Part shown: positions 8,264-18,223 of the stretch, piece after piece
Position numbering within the stretch: position 1 is the first letter of the stretch
Layout of the letters: the number at the start of each line of letters is the position of its first letter
From: Candidatus Gastranaerophilales bacterium
GTDB taxonomy: Bacteria > Cyanobacteriota > Vampirovibrionia > Gastranaerophilales > Gastranaerophilaceae
Length of the DNA stretch: 64,000 nt
Direction of reading: 5' to 3'
Assembly: GCA_017560095.1 (NCBI GenBank)
Contig: JAFYOU010000002.1
Coordinates: forward strand, 62,001-126,000
Position numbers and translations under genes: made by a program
Notes under the pieces: generated by a model
What the model saw: only the letters and a program-made list of their open reading frames with translations
What the model was told of the DNA's origin: nothing
Database searches by the model: none

Positions 8264-10654
8264 TTGAGTTTTGATGAGATATATGAAAAAATAAAACAAG
8301 CCGTCACTTTGGAAGTAAAATACCAATACATAGACTTTGATGGCAAAAATTCCAATTTTTCAAGCTTCATGATTAAAACTTTATATCAAGTTTTAAAAAA
8401 GATAAATAAAGTTGAAAAACCAAACATTGCTCATTTGATTAATCTTTTTGAAAGTTATCATATTGATTCGGTTCACAATCGAAGATATACAATTGATAAA
8501 ACTTTGGAAACATTTGCAAGGCTACGAAAATTAATTAAACCAAAAGAAAAAAAAGAAGTTGCAACTAAACAAGAATTCTTTGAAGAAATTGAAGATGCAG
8601 ATGTTAGCTTTATTAAAGGCGTAGGCTCGCAAATTGCTAAATTATTTAATAAAATTGGCATATTTAAAGTTAAAGATTTAATTGAATATTACCCAAGAAA
8701 ATATGTTGATTATCAAGGGCAAAATAAAATTAAAGATTTAAAATTAGGTGAATCTGTTTCAATTTATGGAACAATAATTCGCATTCATCATTACACAACT
8801 CCTAAAAAATTAACTATATTTTCTGTTTATATTAAAGATTCAACAGGGGTCTTGCCAATAAACTTTTTTGTTAAAACAAATAATAGAAAAATTATTGAGC
8901 ACTACAAACAAGCATATCCTATTAACTCTATCGTTTTAGCATTAGGCAAAGTTAAATTTGATGAATACAATTCAAGAATCACTTTAGATAAAGCAACTAT
9001 TCAAGTTTTAGGAACTGGAGCAGAAGTTGATATAAATAAAAATAATATTGTTCCAATTTATACACTTTGTGAAGGTTTAAACCCAAAAACATTAACAAAT
9101 GCGATTCAAAATGCGCTTATAAAATTTCAAAATAAAATTTATGAGCCATTGCCAGATGATATCATTAAAAAATTTAATTTTATTGATAAAAAACAAGCCA
9201 TTATTGATATGCACAAACCAAAAAATCTTGAAGAAGTTGAAATTGCAAGAAGAAGGCTAGTTTTTGAAGAATTATTTTCAATGCAATTAAATTTAGCATT
9301 AATTCGAAAAGAAAATAATAAAAATGAATCAATTAAACTCGAAATAAAAAAAGGAGGCTTGGTTGAAAAATTTATTAAAAATTTGCCTTTTGAATTAACT
9401 AATGGGCAAAATAAAGCATTAAATGAAATTATAAACGATTTAAATTCAACTTCTCCAATGCAAAGATTACTTCAAGGAGATGTTGGCTCAGGAAAAACTG
9501 TTGTCGCTTGCATTGCACTACTGTGCGCCATTGAAAACGGTTATCAAGGAGCTATTATGGCGCCAACTGAAATTTTAGCCACACAACATTTTAAAAACTT
9601 TTCTTCTTGGTTAATTCCATTAGGTCTTAGTGTTGGACTTTTTATTGGCAAAAACACAGCAAAAGCAAAAAAAGAAGCACTAACGAACCTTAAAAATGGT
9701 CAAATCCATGTTGCAGTTGGTACTCACGCTCTTATTCAGCAAGGAGTTGAATTTAACAACCTGGGCGTCATCGTTATTGATGAACAACATAGATTTGGAG
9801 TAAAGCAAAGAAATGCCTTGTTAAATAAAGGCAAAATGCCTCAAATGTTAAATATGACGGCTACTCCTATCCCAAGAACTCTTGCCTTAACACTCCATGG
9901 AGATTTAGATGTAAGCATAATTGACGAACTTCCAAAAGGCAGAAAACCAATTATAACAACTCTTGGTGGAGTTCAAGAAAGAAAAAAAATTTATGATTTA
10001 ATCAAAAAAGAAATTTTCTTTAAGCATCAAGCATACATTGTTTACCCTTTAATTGATGAATCAGAAGCAATTTCAGCTAAAGCCGCAACTTTAGAAGCTC
10101 AAAAATTACAAGAAGGAGAATTTTCTCAATATAAAATTGGGCTTTTACATGGCAAAATGTCAGGCGATGAAAAAGATAAAGTTATGAATGACTTCAAAAA
10201 TGGAACTTATGACATTTTAGTTTCAACAACCGTTGTTGAAGTAGGTGTAGATAATCCCAATGCAACAGTTATTGTTATTGAAAACGCTGAAAGATTTGGC
10301 TTATCCCAATTACACCAACTAAGAGGTCGTGTAGGCAGGGGGGAAGCACAATCATATTGTGCATTAATCACTCAAACTACAAATAATGAAGTTAAAAAAC
10401 GACTCGATATTATGACAAAAACAAATAACGGTTTTATCATCTCGCAAAAAGATTTAGAAATTAGAGGCCCTGGAGAATTTTTAGGAGTTCGCCAATCTGG
10501 CTTACCCGATTTTAAACTTGCAAATTTAGTTGAAGACACAGAAATACTTGAAAATGCAAGAAATTGCGCCCTTGAATTTGCTGAAACAAAAGATATCAAT
10601 GATTACCCAATCTTAAAAAATATCGTAGAGTCAAATCAACTATTTAGAGGGTAA
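8264..10654 (+). CDS. recG: ATP-dependent DNA helicase RecG
   Basis: Branch-migrating helicase that remodels stalled forks and Holliday junctions. The 796 residues include an N-terminal extension of about 110 residues, an OB-fold wedge domain, then SF2 motifs GDVGSGKT (Walker A), DEQHRFG (DEQH box), TATPIPRT and QLHQLRGRVGRG. The best start is TTG at 8264, with AAGGA overlapping the end of the cyclase gene about 8 nt upstream. The gene ends 4 bp from the convergent HlyD-type gene. Confidence 0.95.
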   Translation: MSFDEIYEKIKQAVTLEVKYQYIDFDGKNSNFSSFMIKTLYQVLKKINKVEKPNIAHLINLFESYHIDSVHNRRYTIDKTLETFARLRKLIKPKEKKEVATKQEFFEEIEDADVSFIKGVGSQIAKLFNKIGIFKVKDLIEYYPRKYVDYQGQNKIKDLKLGESVSIYGTIIRIHHYTTPKKLTIFSVYIKDSTGVLPINFFVKTNNRKIIEHYKQAYPINSIVLALGKVKFDEYNSRITLDKATIQVLGTGAEVDINKNNIVPIYTLCEGLNPKTLTNAIQNALIKFQNKIYEPLPDDIIKKFNFIDKKQAIIDMHKPKNLEEVEIARRRLVFEELFSMQLNLALIRKENNKNESIKLEIKKGGLVEKFIKNLPFELTNGQNKALNEIINDLNSTSPMQRLLQGDVGSGKTVVACIALLCAIENGYQGAIMAPTEILATQHFKNFSSWLIPLGLSVGLFIGKNTAKAKKEALTNLKNGQIHVAVGTHALIQQGVEFNNLGVIVIDEQHRFGVKQRNALLNKGKMPQMLNMTATPIPRTLALTLHGDLDVSIIDELPKGRKPIITTLGGVQERKKIYDLIKKEIFFKHQAYIVYPLIDESEAISAKAATLEAQKLQEGEFSQYKIGLLHGKMSGDEKDKVMNDFKNGTYDILVSTTVVEVGVDNPNATVIVIENAERFGLSQLHQLRGRVGRGEAQSYCALITQTTNNEVKKRLDIMTKTNNGFIISQKDLEIRGPGEFLGVRQSGLPDFKLANLVEDTEILENARNCALEFAETKDINDYPILKNIVESNQLFRG

Positions 10655-10658
10655 TAAT

Positions 10659-11627
10659 TTACCTTTTCAATCTCACAAAAGCCTTTGCTCCCTTTTTAAA
10701 ATTATATTTATCAACACAATCAATAATTTTTATTTTTACCGGAATATAGTTTTGCTTTTCAGGCAACATTTCAACAACCTCACCGCTCAATTTTTTAAAC
10801 CCGCCACTATAAATCTTAACCAAAGCTTTTTGCCCAACTTTTATATTTGCATTAGGTAACTTTTTAAAATTTGCTATAATAAAACATTCATCGGGTAAAA
10901 TCTCAAATAATACTTTATCATTTGAAACAAAATCTCCAACTTTTGCATTTAAATTGAAAATTTTGCCATTTTTCAAAGAAATTATTGTTGCACTTGAAAG
11001 TTCAAACTTTGCCCTTTCCAAATCTTCCAAAATCTCTTTAGCCTCATCCATCTGAGTACTTTTTTCTAAAATCATTTCATCTAAAATTTCACTTGTTGAT
11101 TTTAAATTATTTTGAGCTGTTTCGTATTGTTCTTGTGCTAATTCCAAATTATCAATTGCATTATTTAAATCTTTTTTTGTAACTGTGCCATCTTTAAACT
11201 CGTTTTTATATCTAATATAGTCACTATTTGCATTTTCAAGATTTATTTTTGCAATTTCAATATCAATTTTTGTTTGCTTTATTTTTGAGTTCATCCTATT
11301 GATTTCATCATCAAAAGATTTTAATTTCTTTTGCATCTCATAAAATTTACTTTCCAATTCTTCGACTTCACCAGTAAGCTCGCTACTATCAAGCTCTGCT
11401 ATAATTTCGCCTTTTTTTACAATGGAATCATTATCTAAATTTAATTCAATAATTTTACCAGAAATCTTTGGAGTAACTTTTATTAAATATTCATCTATAT
11501 ACGCATTACTTGTTGTCTGATACATTGAAGAGTAAAGCGCACCAAATACCCCAAGAAAAATTAAAGCCCCTGCAATCACAAGTGATATCATAAATCTTTT
11601 CTTTTGATAAAATTTGCGCTTTGGCAT
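10659..11627 (-). CDS. HlyD/EmrA-type membrane fusion (periplasmic adaptor) protein
   Basis: Adaptor subunit of an efflux or type I secretion system. It has a basic N-terminus, a single membrane anchor (about residues 12-32), a biotinyl-lipoyl half motif (TPKISGKIIELNLDNDSIVKKGEIIAELD), a long alpha-helical coiled-coil hairpin (about 70-195), the second lipoyl half and a beta-barrel region. GAGGAGGG precedes ATG at 11627 by a normal distance, so that start is preferred over the GTG one codon upstream. No transporter or outer-membrane partner is adjacent. Confidence 0.85.
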   Translation of the reverse strand: MPKRKFYQKKRFMISLVIAGALIFLGVFGALYSSMYQTTSNAYIDEYLIKVTPKISGKIIELNLDNDSIVKKGEIIAELDSSELTGEVEELESKFYEMQKKLKSFDDEINRMNSKIKQTKIDIEIAKINLENANSDYIRYKNEFKDGTVTKKDLNNAIDNLELAQEQYETAQNNLKSTSEILDEMILEKSTQMDEAKEILEDLERAKFELSSATIISLKNGKIFNLNAKVGDFVSNDKVLFEILPDECFIIANFKKLPNANIKVGQKALVKIYSGGFKKLSGEVVEMLPEKQNYIPVKIKIIDCVDKYNFKKGAKAFVRLKR

Positions 11628-11730
11628 CACTTACCCTCCTCATTTTTCTTAATTATAACATATTTTAATTATCTTTTTAGCGTTTTTCTGATAAAATAAA
11701 ATTGGAGATTTAGCTTAAAGGAAGATTATT

Positions 11731-13023
11731 TTGGAAATTTTATCTAAATTAGTTGGTGTTGTAGGAATAATTATCATTTTAGGCATTTGCTATTTAATGT
11801 CTAACAACAAAAAAAGAATCAACATAAAAACAGTTGGAGTTGGCTTATTATTGCAATTTTTACTTGCTGTCTTCATTCTAAAAACCCCAATAGGCGCCAA
11901 AATGTTTGGTTTTTTGGCTGAAATAATAAACAAAATTCTAGAAGCATCTATTTCTGGTTCAAACTTTGTCTTTGGCTGGCTAACCAATTCTCCGGATAAA
12001 ATAACCGAACTCTTCCCAGGGCACGATTTTATTTTTGCCCTTATTTTAATGTCTACAATGATTTTAATTTTGGTTATTGTTAACATTTTATATTATTACG
12101 GAATTATGCAAAGAGTAATTTTATTCTTAGGTAAAATTATGAATAAAATTTTAGGAGTTTCGGGCGCTGAAGCCCTTTCAAATTGCGCAAGCCCTTTTGT
12201 TGGAAACGTTGCAGCTCAATCAATGATTAAACATTATCTTCCAAATTTAACACGCTCTGAGTTATTAGCTTCAATGACAGGATCAACCGCTTGTATTTCA
12301 GCTAGTTGCATTGCGATGTACACAGGTTTTGGAATTAACACAGAATATCTTCTTGCAGCATCAGTTATGGCAATTCCTGGGTCATTTGTTGTTTCTAAAA
12401 TCGTTTATCCTGAAACAATGGAACCTGAAACAAAAAAAGATTTCAAAATCTCAAGAAGAAAAAATGATGTTAACGTATTGGCTGCAATATCTAAAGGTGC
12501 ATCAGAAGGTATGAGAGTATCGATAAATGTTATAGCAGTTCTTTTAGCACTAGTTGCACTAATCACTTTCTGCAATGAAATAATTGGTCACATTGGAATG
12601 TTTTTATATAACACTTGTCATATTGATTTATCAAAAATCGGAATAGACATGCAAAATTTATCAATTGAAATGATTGTAGGCAAATTATTTGCAAGTTTTG
12701 CTGCCCTTATTGGCGCAACTTGGGGCAATATTGAAATTGTTGGGCGTTTGATTGGTGAAAAATTAATTTTAAACGAAACAATTGCATATATCGATCTTAT
12801 AAACTACGCAAAAGAAGGAATTTTAACCGATAAGAGTTTGGCTATTGCAACTTTTGCTTGTTGTGGATTTGCTAATTTCTCAACAGTTGCAATTCAAATA
12901 AGCGGTATAGGAGAACTTGCCCCAAATCAAAGAAAAAATCTTGCAAGATTAGGTCTAAAAGCGCTTATTTGTGGTACATTAGTTAGCTATATTTCAGCTG
13001 CAATCGCAGGAATTTTATTATAA
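11731..13023 (+). CDS. Concentrative nucleoside transporter (NupC/CNT family)
   Basis: A 430-residue polytopic membrane protein that imports nucleosides with a cation. It has the CNT core with GNVAAQSMIKHYLPNLTRSE and SMTGSTACISASC, about ten hydrophobic segments, and the C-terminal FACCGFANFSTVAIQISGIG motif. The start is TTG at 11731 with AAAGGAAG 6 nt upstream. It opens a forward cluster and overlaps the next gene by one base (TAATG). Confidence 0.93.
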   Translation: MEILSKLVGVVGIIIILGICYLMSNNKKRINIKTVGVGLLLQFLLAVFILKTPIGAKMFGFLAEIINKILEASISGSNFVFGWLTNSPDKITELFPGHDFIFALILMSTMILILVIVNILYYYGIMQRVILFLGKIMNKILGVSGAEALSNCASPFVGNVAAQSMIKHYLPNLTRSELLASMTGSTACISASCIAMYTGFGINTEYLLAASVMAIPGSFVVSKIVYPETMEPETKKDFKISRRKNDVNVLAAISKGASEGMRVSINVIAVLLALVALITFCNEIIGHIGMFLYNTCHIDLSKIGIDMQNLSIEMIVGKLFASFAALIGATWGNIEIVGRLIGEKLILNETIAYIDLINYAKEGILTDKSLAIATFACCGFANFSTVAIQISGIGELAPNQRKNLARLGLKALICGTLVSYISAAIAGILL

Positions 13024-13205
13024 TGAATGAAATTATTTCAAAAACCATTAAAATAATTTCACCTATAATGCCTCCAAATGTTGATTTCATCGAAAAAGAA
13101 ATTGAAAAACAAGATATAGAAGCCTTAAGATGGGCTATTGTTGAAATAAACGAAAACGAATTAACAATATGTGTTAGCGGAAGGATTTTAGAAAATGTTA
13201 ATTGA
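13023..13205 (+). CDS. Small protein of unknown function, coupled to nupC and tatD
   Basis: A 60-residue protein that I do not recognise. Its ATG overlaps the nupC stop (TAATG) and its TGA lies 11 bases inside tatD, so translation is probably coupled on both sides. That is the main reason to call it real. The middle reads EALRWAIVEINENELTICVSG, with a helix-strand look. No signal peptide or membrane segment is evident. Confidence 0.65.
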   Translation: MNEIISKTIKIISPIMPPNVDFIEKEIEKQDIEALRWAIVEINENELTICVSGRILENVN

Positions 13206-13953
13206 CACACATGCGCATATTGATATGCTATCTGATCCTGAACTTGGAATAAAAGAAGCACGAGCAGCAGGAGTAAAAGAAATTATCATTCCTAGCGCAT
13301 CAGAAGATAGTTTTGAAGGTATTTTAGAACTTTGCGACAAACATGAAGATGTTTACGCTACTTTAGGCGTTCACCCTGAAGATTGTGAAAAATTCAACAA
13401 TACTACTGCTGAAAAAATCATGAAACTCGCAAAACATCCAAAAGTGGTTGCAATTGGAGAAATTGGGCTTGATTATCACTATACAAAAGAAAACAAAGAT
13501 ATTCAAAAACGTGTTTTTAATACACAACTAGAAATAGCCAAAATATTAAATCTTCCTGTTGTAATTCATGATAGAGAAGCTCATGGAGATGTATTAGAAA
13601 TTTTAAAAGCCCATGAAATGAAAAACGTTCTTTTGCATTGCTATTCTGGAAGCGTTGAGTTTATGAGGGAATGCGAAAAATTAGGCTATAAAATCGCTCT
13701 TGGCGGAGTTGTTACATTTAAAAATGCGCGTGAGCCAAAAGAGGTGGCAGCTGAAGTTAATTTGGAAAACTTAATGCTTGAAACAGATTGCCCTTATCTT
13801 GCTCCACATCCATTTCGCGGTCAAGAAAACTCTCCCAAATATATTGGATTTGTCGCTAAAGAAATTGCTAATTTAAGAAACATACCTTATGATAGTATTG
13901 TTAAGCAAACTTCTATTAATGCAAGAAAATTTTTCAACATAGAAAACAAATAA
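13195..13953 (+). CDS. tatD: TatD-family metal-dependent DNase
   Basis: TIM-barrel amidohydrolase-fold nuclease of the TatD/YcfH family, 252 residues, full length. Metal ligands are visible as DTHAHID at the N-terminus, the Glu in VAIGEIGLDYH, H in VVIHDREA, LLHCYSG, and LETDCPYLAPHPFRG near the C-terminus. GGAAGG lies upstream inside the preceding small gene. The family removes damaged DNA ends or helps proofreading in other bacteria; which TatD paralogue this is cannot be told. Confidence 0.93.
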   Translation: MLIDTHAHIDMLSDPELGIKEARAAGVKEIIIPSASEDSFEGILELCDKHEDVYATLGVHPEDCEKFNNTTAEKIMKLAKHPKVVAIGEIGLDYHYTKENKDIQKRVFNTQLEIAKILNLPVVIHDREAHGDVLEILKAHEMKNVLLHCYSGSVEFMRECEKLGYKIALGGVVTFKNAREPKEVAAEVNLENLMLETDCPYLAPHPFRGQENSPKYIGFVAKEIANLRNIPYDSIVKQTSINARKFFNIENK

Positions 13954-13965
13954 GAGGAGAGAATA

Positions 13966-14223
13966 ATGTCGCAACAACAAATGCAGGGAAAAATTGCTAC
14001 AAGAACAGCGGTTTTAGTATTTTGCAAAGATATGGCAAGCCCTATGGTATTATATTTTGATAATGCTCAAAAAATTTATGAAGATTTAAGAACACTAATC
14101 AATTCAACAGAAGTTAAGCTGGTTGAATTTGAACCAGTTGGCCCAATTAAAAAAGCAACTATTTTATCTGACAGAATTGTTGGCGTTGCTCTTCAAGAAG
14201 AAAAATATATTGTTCAAGAATAA
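13966..14223 (+). CDS. Conserved-looking 85-aa protein, function unknown
   Basis: A small soluble protein without recognised domain. It has a strong GAGGAG site before ATG and sits 12 bp after tatD and 16 bp before tlyA, so it is a real operon member. The sequence alternates strands and helices (RTAVLVFCKDM, MVLYFDNAQKIYEDLRTL, VKLVEFEPVGPIKKATI), suggesting a compact alpha/beta fold. There is no signal peptide. Confidence 0.7.
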   Translation: MSQQQMQGKIATRTAVLVFCKDMASPMVLYFDNAQKIYEDLRTLINSTEVKLVEFEPVGPIKKATILSDRIVGVALQEEKYIVQE

Positions 14224-14239
14224 CAAATTGGTATAAAAA

Positions 14240-15022
14240 GTGGCAAAAAAACGACTAGATTTAATTCTATTTGAACATGGCTTTTTTGATACAAAAAGTT
14301 CGGCAAGCGCAAACATATTAGCTCACAATGTTAAAATTAACGGAGAAATTGTTTCAAAAGCAGGAGAAATGTTTGATGAAACAGTTTTATTTGACGAAAA
14401 AAAACCTGCCTTGATTGAAGTCGATTCCATTCCCTATGTTTCAAGAGGTGGGCTAAAGCTTGAAGGTGCCATTAAAGCATTTAATATTGATTTGAAAGAT
14501 AAAATTTGTATTGATATGGGAGCTTCAACAGGTGGTTTTTCTGATTGTATGCTCCAATCGGGAGCCAAATTTATCTATGCTCTAGATTGCGGATACAACC
14601 AGCTTGCATGGAAATTAAGAAATGAACCTAAACTTAAATCCATTGAAAAAATAAATGTTAAAAATTGTACTTTTTCAGATGTATATAATTGCGAAAATTT
14701 GCCACAAGAAGAACTTCCAGAATTTATGAGTATGGATTTGTCGTTTATATCTATTAAAAAAGTTCTTGAAAATTGTAAAAATTTAATTCGCCAAGATGCA
14801 AGCGCAGTTCTTTTAATTAAGCCACAATTTGAAGCAGACAGGGCTGATATTGAAAAAGGCGGTGTCGTTAAAGACGAAAAAATTAGAAAAAAAATTATAA
14901 AAGATATTGAGGTATTCTGTGAATCAGTTGGCTTTAAAACCCTTGGAATAATCGAAAGTCCAATTCAGGGAGCAAAAAGCAAAAATACAGAATATCTGAT
15001 TTATTTAAAGAGGGAAAATTAA
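14240..15022 (+). CDS. tlyA: TlyA-family rRNA (cytidine-2'-O)-methyltransferase
   Basis: S4 RNA-binding domain (RLDLILFEHGFFDTKSSA onward) followed by an FtsJ/RrmJ-type SAM methyltransferase fold with DMGASTGGFSDCML as the SAM loop and LIKPQFE in the catalytic region. The family 2'-O-methylates cytidines in 16S and 23S rRNA and is often mis-named hemolysin. The length, 260 residues, is normal. GTG at 14240 is the only sensible start. The gene abuts the next one. Confidence 0.93.
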   Translation: MAKKRLDLILFEHGFFDTKSSASANILAHNVKINGEIVSKAGEMFDETVLFDEKKPALIEVDSIPYVSRGGLKLEGAIKAFNIDLKDKICIDMGASTGGFSDCMLQSGAKFIYALDCGYNQLAWKLRNEPKLKSIEKINVKNCTFSDVYNCENLPQEELPEFMSMDLSFISIKKVLENCKNLIRQDASAVLLIKPQFEADRADIEKGGVVKDEKIRKKIIKDIEVFCESVGFKTLGIIESPIQGAKSKNTEYLIYLKREN

Positions 15023-16276
15023 ATGCCAAGCGTAGTGGATAGTTTAAATTTGATAAGCCAAACAATGGAAAATATTCTTGATTTTGTAGCCAAGGATGAG
15101 GCTTTATCGGAAGACTTTAGGCAATATCTTGAATTAAATAACATTGAAATCGAGACAGAGCGCGAATTTAACAATGTGATTATTCAATATATGCTTGATA
15201 TGAAAATGCAAAACGGGCTTCGAGTTTTAGAATATTATAGAAGAAATAACCATACATATGATGAAATAATAAGCGCCCTGCAAGACTCGATTTGTTCTGT
15301 TTTTAAAGTTGAAAAAATTTTATCAAATGCATATGAGTCAACCTGCTTGACCTCAAACAAGCAAATGACTCTAATTCCAATGGTTAAAATGAATCACTTA
15401 AAACAAATTGGTAAATTTGACTATATAAGTGCAAGAATAATTGAACTTGATAATGTTCAATATATTTTAGAAATTTATGATGTAATTTCTGAATTTGATG
15501 TATACAAAGCAACAATTGAAGCAATTAGATATATGCTTCAAAACCCAAAAATTGCATACTATAAAAATGAAGAAAAAAGAGTTGAACTAGAAAAAAGCGC
15601 TTTAAATTTTTACGAAAAATTTAAAGAATGCTTTAATAGCGAATTTATCGTTACAACAAACAAAAAAATTGATGAATTAATTAGCTTTTTCAACAACTAT
15701 AGACTTGATGGAGTCAAAAAAGACTACTCTAATTTAATTCAAAAAGCTCCAAAACTTGAATATTTAAAAATCGAAGAATTAAATTGTTCTGATTCAACAT
15801 TTATGCAAACAGCAGTTGGCGGCTTTTCAACTCACAAAGAAATATATGACGTTGCTCTTTGGACTGATAAAAAAAGAGGATTATACATTATCCCATTTTT
15901 CGAAACATTTATGGAATGTTTCAAAAACGATGTTGAAGGCAAAACCGATTGCATAAAAGAATTTTTAACAAGCGATAAAATTCCTCCAAGCGTTATCAAA
16001 TATGCACTTGAAAAAAATAAAAACTTCTTTGACACAATTAATAATACTTTAAGTACAAACTTTACAAATCTAGAAGAAATTTTATTTAACACCAAAGCAG
16101 TCTATATAGATTCAGGGGTTTATTCGCCTGTAACTGTTTTGTTTAATTCAGATTTATTTTCAACTATTCTTCATATCGAAGAAACAGAAAATGAATCAAA
16201 AAATGATATTAAAAGAAACGAACCTTGCCCATGTGGATCAGGCTTAAAATATAAAAAATGCTGTGGCAAAATTTAG
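15023..16276 (+). CDS. SEC-C metal-binding motif protein, otherwise unknown
   Basis: A 417-residue protein ending in a classic SEC-C zinc motif, RNEPCPCGSGLKYKKCCGK, as found at the C-terminus of SecA and many uncharacterised proteins. The preceding 380 residues are mainly helical with no recognised domain. GAGGG precedes the ATG, which directly follows the tlyA stop. A role in binding protein or nucleic acid through the zinc knuckle is only an inference. Confidence 0.8.
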   Translation: MPSVVDSLNLISQTMENILDFVAKDEALSEDFRQYLELNNIEIETEREFNNVIIQYMLDMKMQNGLRVLEYYRRNNHTYDEIISALQDSICSVFKVEKILSNAYESTCLTSNKQMTLIPMVKMNHLKQIGKFDYISARIIELDNVQYILEIYDVISEFDVYKATIEAIRYMLQNPKIAYYKNEEKRVELEKSALNFYEKFKECFNSEFIVTTNKKIDELISFFNNYRLDGVKKDYSNLIQKAPKLEYLKIEELNCSDSTFMQTAVGGFSTHKEIYDVALWTDKKRGLYIIPFFETFMECFKNDVEGKTDCIKEFLTSDKIPPSVIKYALEKNKNFFDTINNTLSTNFTNLEEILFNTKAVYIDSGVYSPVTVLFNSDLFSTILHIEETENESKNDIKRNEPCPCGSGLKYKKCCGKI

Positions 16277-16315
16277 AAAAATATGATATAAAAAAATAAA
16301 AAATAGGAGTTTAAA

Positions 16316-16822
16316 ATGCCAGAAGAACAAAACCAAGTACAAACAGAACACAAATGTTCTTGTAAAATGACAACTTTATTGGTGTTAATTTCATTAATTT
16401 TATCAGTTGCCTCATTTGCAACATCGATTTACACACTTTCAAAAACACCTGCCGATAAAAAAGTTGTTATTTCAACCCAATACGATAAAGGCAAATCAAT
16501 GGAAAAAGCACTGAAAACCGAAAAACCAGTAATTGTATTTTTCTATACTGATTGGTGTGGTTTCTGTCAAAGATTTGTTCCAACTTATCATAAAATTTCA
16601 AAAAACAAAGATATTAAAAAGAATTTTGCAATTGCTTATGTTAATTGCGAAGACATGAAAAATCGTGATTTAATGCAAGAATACAACATTCATGCTTTCC
16701 CAACAGTTTATGTTGTAGATAAAGAAGGCAATCGCACTCAACTAGAAAATCAATTTTTCTTTAATAATGATTCAGTTGAAGTTCTTTCAAAGAAAGCATT
16801 AGAATTAATTGGTATAAAATAA
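16316..16822 (+). CDS. Membrane-anchored thioredoxin-fold protein
   Basis: A 168-residue protein with a short Cys-containing N-terminus, one membrane segment (about residues 18-40) and an extracytoplasmic thioredoxin domain with active site DWCGFCQRF and the cis-Pro loop HAFPTVYVV. It probably reduces or oxidises disulfides of exported proteins. A clear TAGGAG site lies 7 nt before ATG. It is the last gene of the forward cluster; a hairpin terminator lies just past it, inside the convergent DUF4127 gene. Confidence 0.88.
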   Translation: MPEEQNQVQTEHKCSCKMTTLLVLISLILSVASFATSIYTLSKTPADKKVVISTQYDKGKSMEKALKTEKPVIVFFYTDWCGFCQRFVPTYHKISKNKDIKKNFAIAYVNCEDMKNRDLMQEYNIHAFPTVYVVDKEGNRTQLENQFFFNNDSVEVLSKKALELIGIK

Positions 16823-18223
16823 TTAATCAATTTTAATTCGAATTTCAAATGACCTATTCCAAGGAAGTGAATAGGTCATTTTATTTGGATAAAAACCCAA
16901 AAATTCGCATAATTTTAGTACATTATTGTTTAATTCGTTTTCTTTTTCAAACAATGCTTGTTTAAAATTAGGCGCAGATTCTCTAATATATTTCCTTGAA
17001 ATTGCTTGATATGCCCAATCATCAGTCAACCTTATCAGTTGAAATTTTTTAAACGCCTCATTATTATAGCTATTATTTTTTTCGGCTAAAAATTTGACAA
17101 TTGCACAAAATATAGTACACCCAATCGTATTTGCACTCGTGTTATATCCGCAATATCCATAAAAACTATTAATATTCCGTCTTAAAAGCTGGTTAATTAA
17201 ATTATTGTCAGCACCATTTGCATTATTAACATCTGCTATAAAATAAGAATTAATTGGGAAATTAATTTTTTGAGATATTTCATTAATTTTATCCCCTAAA
17301 ACTAAGTCTCCTTGTTCATATTCGAAATTATTTATTAGCATATTTAAATCAGGATTTCCTATATCTATTTTCAGCCCAGCTAATTCAATTTGAGCTAAAA
17401 CGCAATTTTTAATTGAAATATCTTCATATTTTGAAATTTTATCTATAGATTTTTCACTTACAAAAATAGGGTTAATTTTAATTTCTTGATTATAACTCAA
17501 AGCCCTTGAAATCAAAGAAAGAGGGATTTCGTCTGCTCCTGTTTTAATTTTAGCGTTTTGAATATTTTCTTTTTTAATTATTTCATCTAACTCATTTGCC
17601 TCTTTAACATTTAAACCAAATTCGGCACAATCATCTTTTGATAAAATTAATGTATCAAAAAAACCTTCACGTGCCCATTTTAGATAAATCTTGTTGATTT
17701 CAAAATTTCTTTTTCTAGTTTCAAGATAATCATTTAAAATTTCAGATGGAATAATGTTATGAACACAATTATATGTTTTTTCAATTTCGGTTTTATGAAG
17801 ATAATAAGACCAATCAAAAATTCTTTTACCCCATTGCGCCCAATATTCTTTTTCCTCTTCGTTAATATTATTGTTTGAAATTCGCATTATAGAAGAAAAT
17901 GCTAGAATTTTTTTAGCTTTTTTAGATGCCAAATCTTTAAATTTTTCAATTCTTTTTTTAATTTCATTAAATGAATCATTGCAACGCCTAGACGAAACTA
18001 AACCGCCATAAGCAATTGTATCTAGTGAAACTATTAGATAATCAACTTCATCTAAATTTCCAATAAAGGCAAATAATCTATCGAGATTAGATTGAGTTGT
18101 CAAGCCACCCAAATCTTTAAGCTCGGGCAAAAATAGTTGAATTTTTTCATCGATTGCCAAAACATCTTGAATTAAATCATAACAAATCGGACGATTATCA
18201 ATTGGAATAACTGCAATTTTCAT
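16823..18223 (-). CDS. DUF4127-family protein
   Basis: A 466-residue protein matching my memory of the DUF4127 family, with KIAVIPIDNRPICYDL at the N-terminus, LGGLTTQSNLDRL, and DTIAYGGLVSSRR. The function is unknown; the fold resembles cofactor-independent amidase or glycosidase-like cytoplasmic enzymes only by guess. No signal peptide is seen. The start at 18223 has no Shine-Dalgarno sequence but has TAAAAT 6 nt upstream. The 3' end contains the terminator of the convergent gene. Confidence 0.8.
   Translation of the reverse strand: MKIAVIPIDNRPICYDLIQDVLAIDEKIQLFLPELKDLGGLTTQSNLDRLFAFIGNLDEVDYLIVSLDTIAYGGLVSSRRCNDSFNEIKKRIEKFKDLASKKAKKILAFSSIMRISNNNINEEEKEYWAQWGKRIFDWSYYLHKTEIEKTYNCVHNIIPSEILNDYLETRKRNFEINKIYLKWAREGFFDTLILSKDDCAEFGLNVKEANELDEIIKKENIQNAKIKTGADEIPLSLISRALSYNQEIKINPIFVSEKSIDKISKYEDISIKNCVLAQIELAGLKIDIGNPDLNMLINNFEYEQGDLVLGDKINEISQKINFPINSYFIADVNNANGADNNLINQLLRRNINSFYGYCGYNTSANTIGCTIFCAIVKFLAEKNNSYNNEAFKKFQLIRLTDDWAYQAISRKYIRESAPNFKQALFEKENELNNNVLKLCEFLGFYPNKMTYSLPWNRSFEIRIKID
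16847..16885 (+). terminator. Terminator of the thioredoxin gene, inside the end of DUF4127
   Basis: AAATGACCTATTC and GAATAGGTCATTT form a perfect 13-bp stem around a 9-nt loop, followed by a T-rich run. It lies wholly within the last 15 codons of the convergent coding sequence. Confidence 0.65.

Noticed and set aside
14240..15022. Hemolysin function for TlyA
   Set aside because: S4 plus FtsJ-type methyltransferase domains support rRNA methylation; the hemolysin name is historical.
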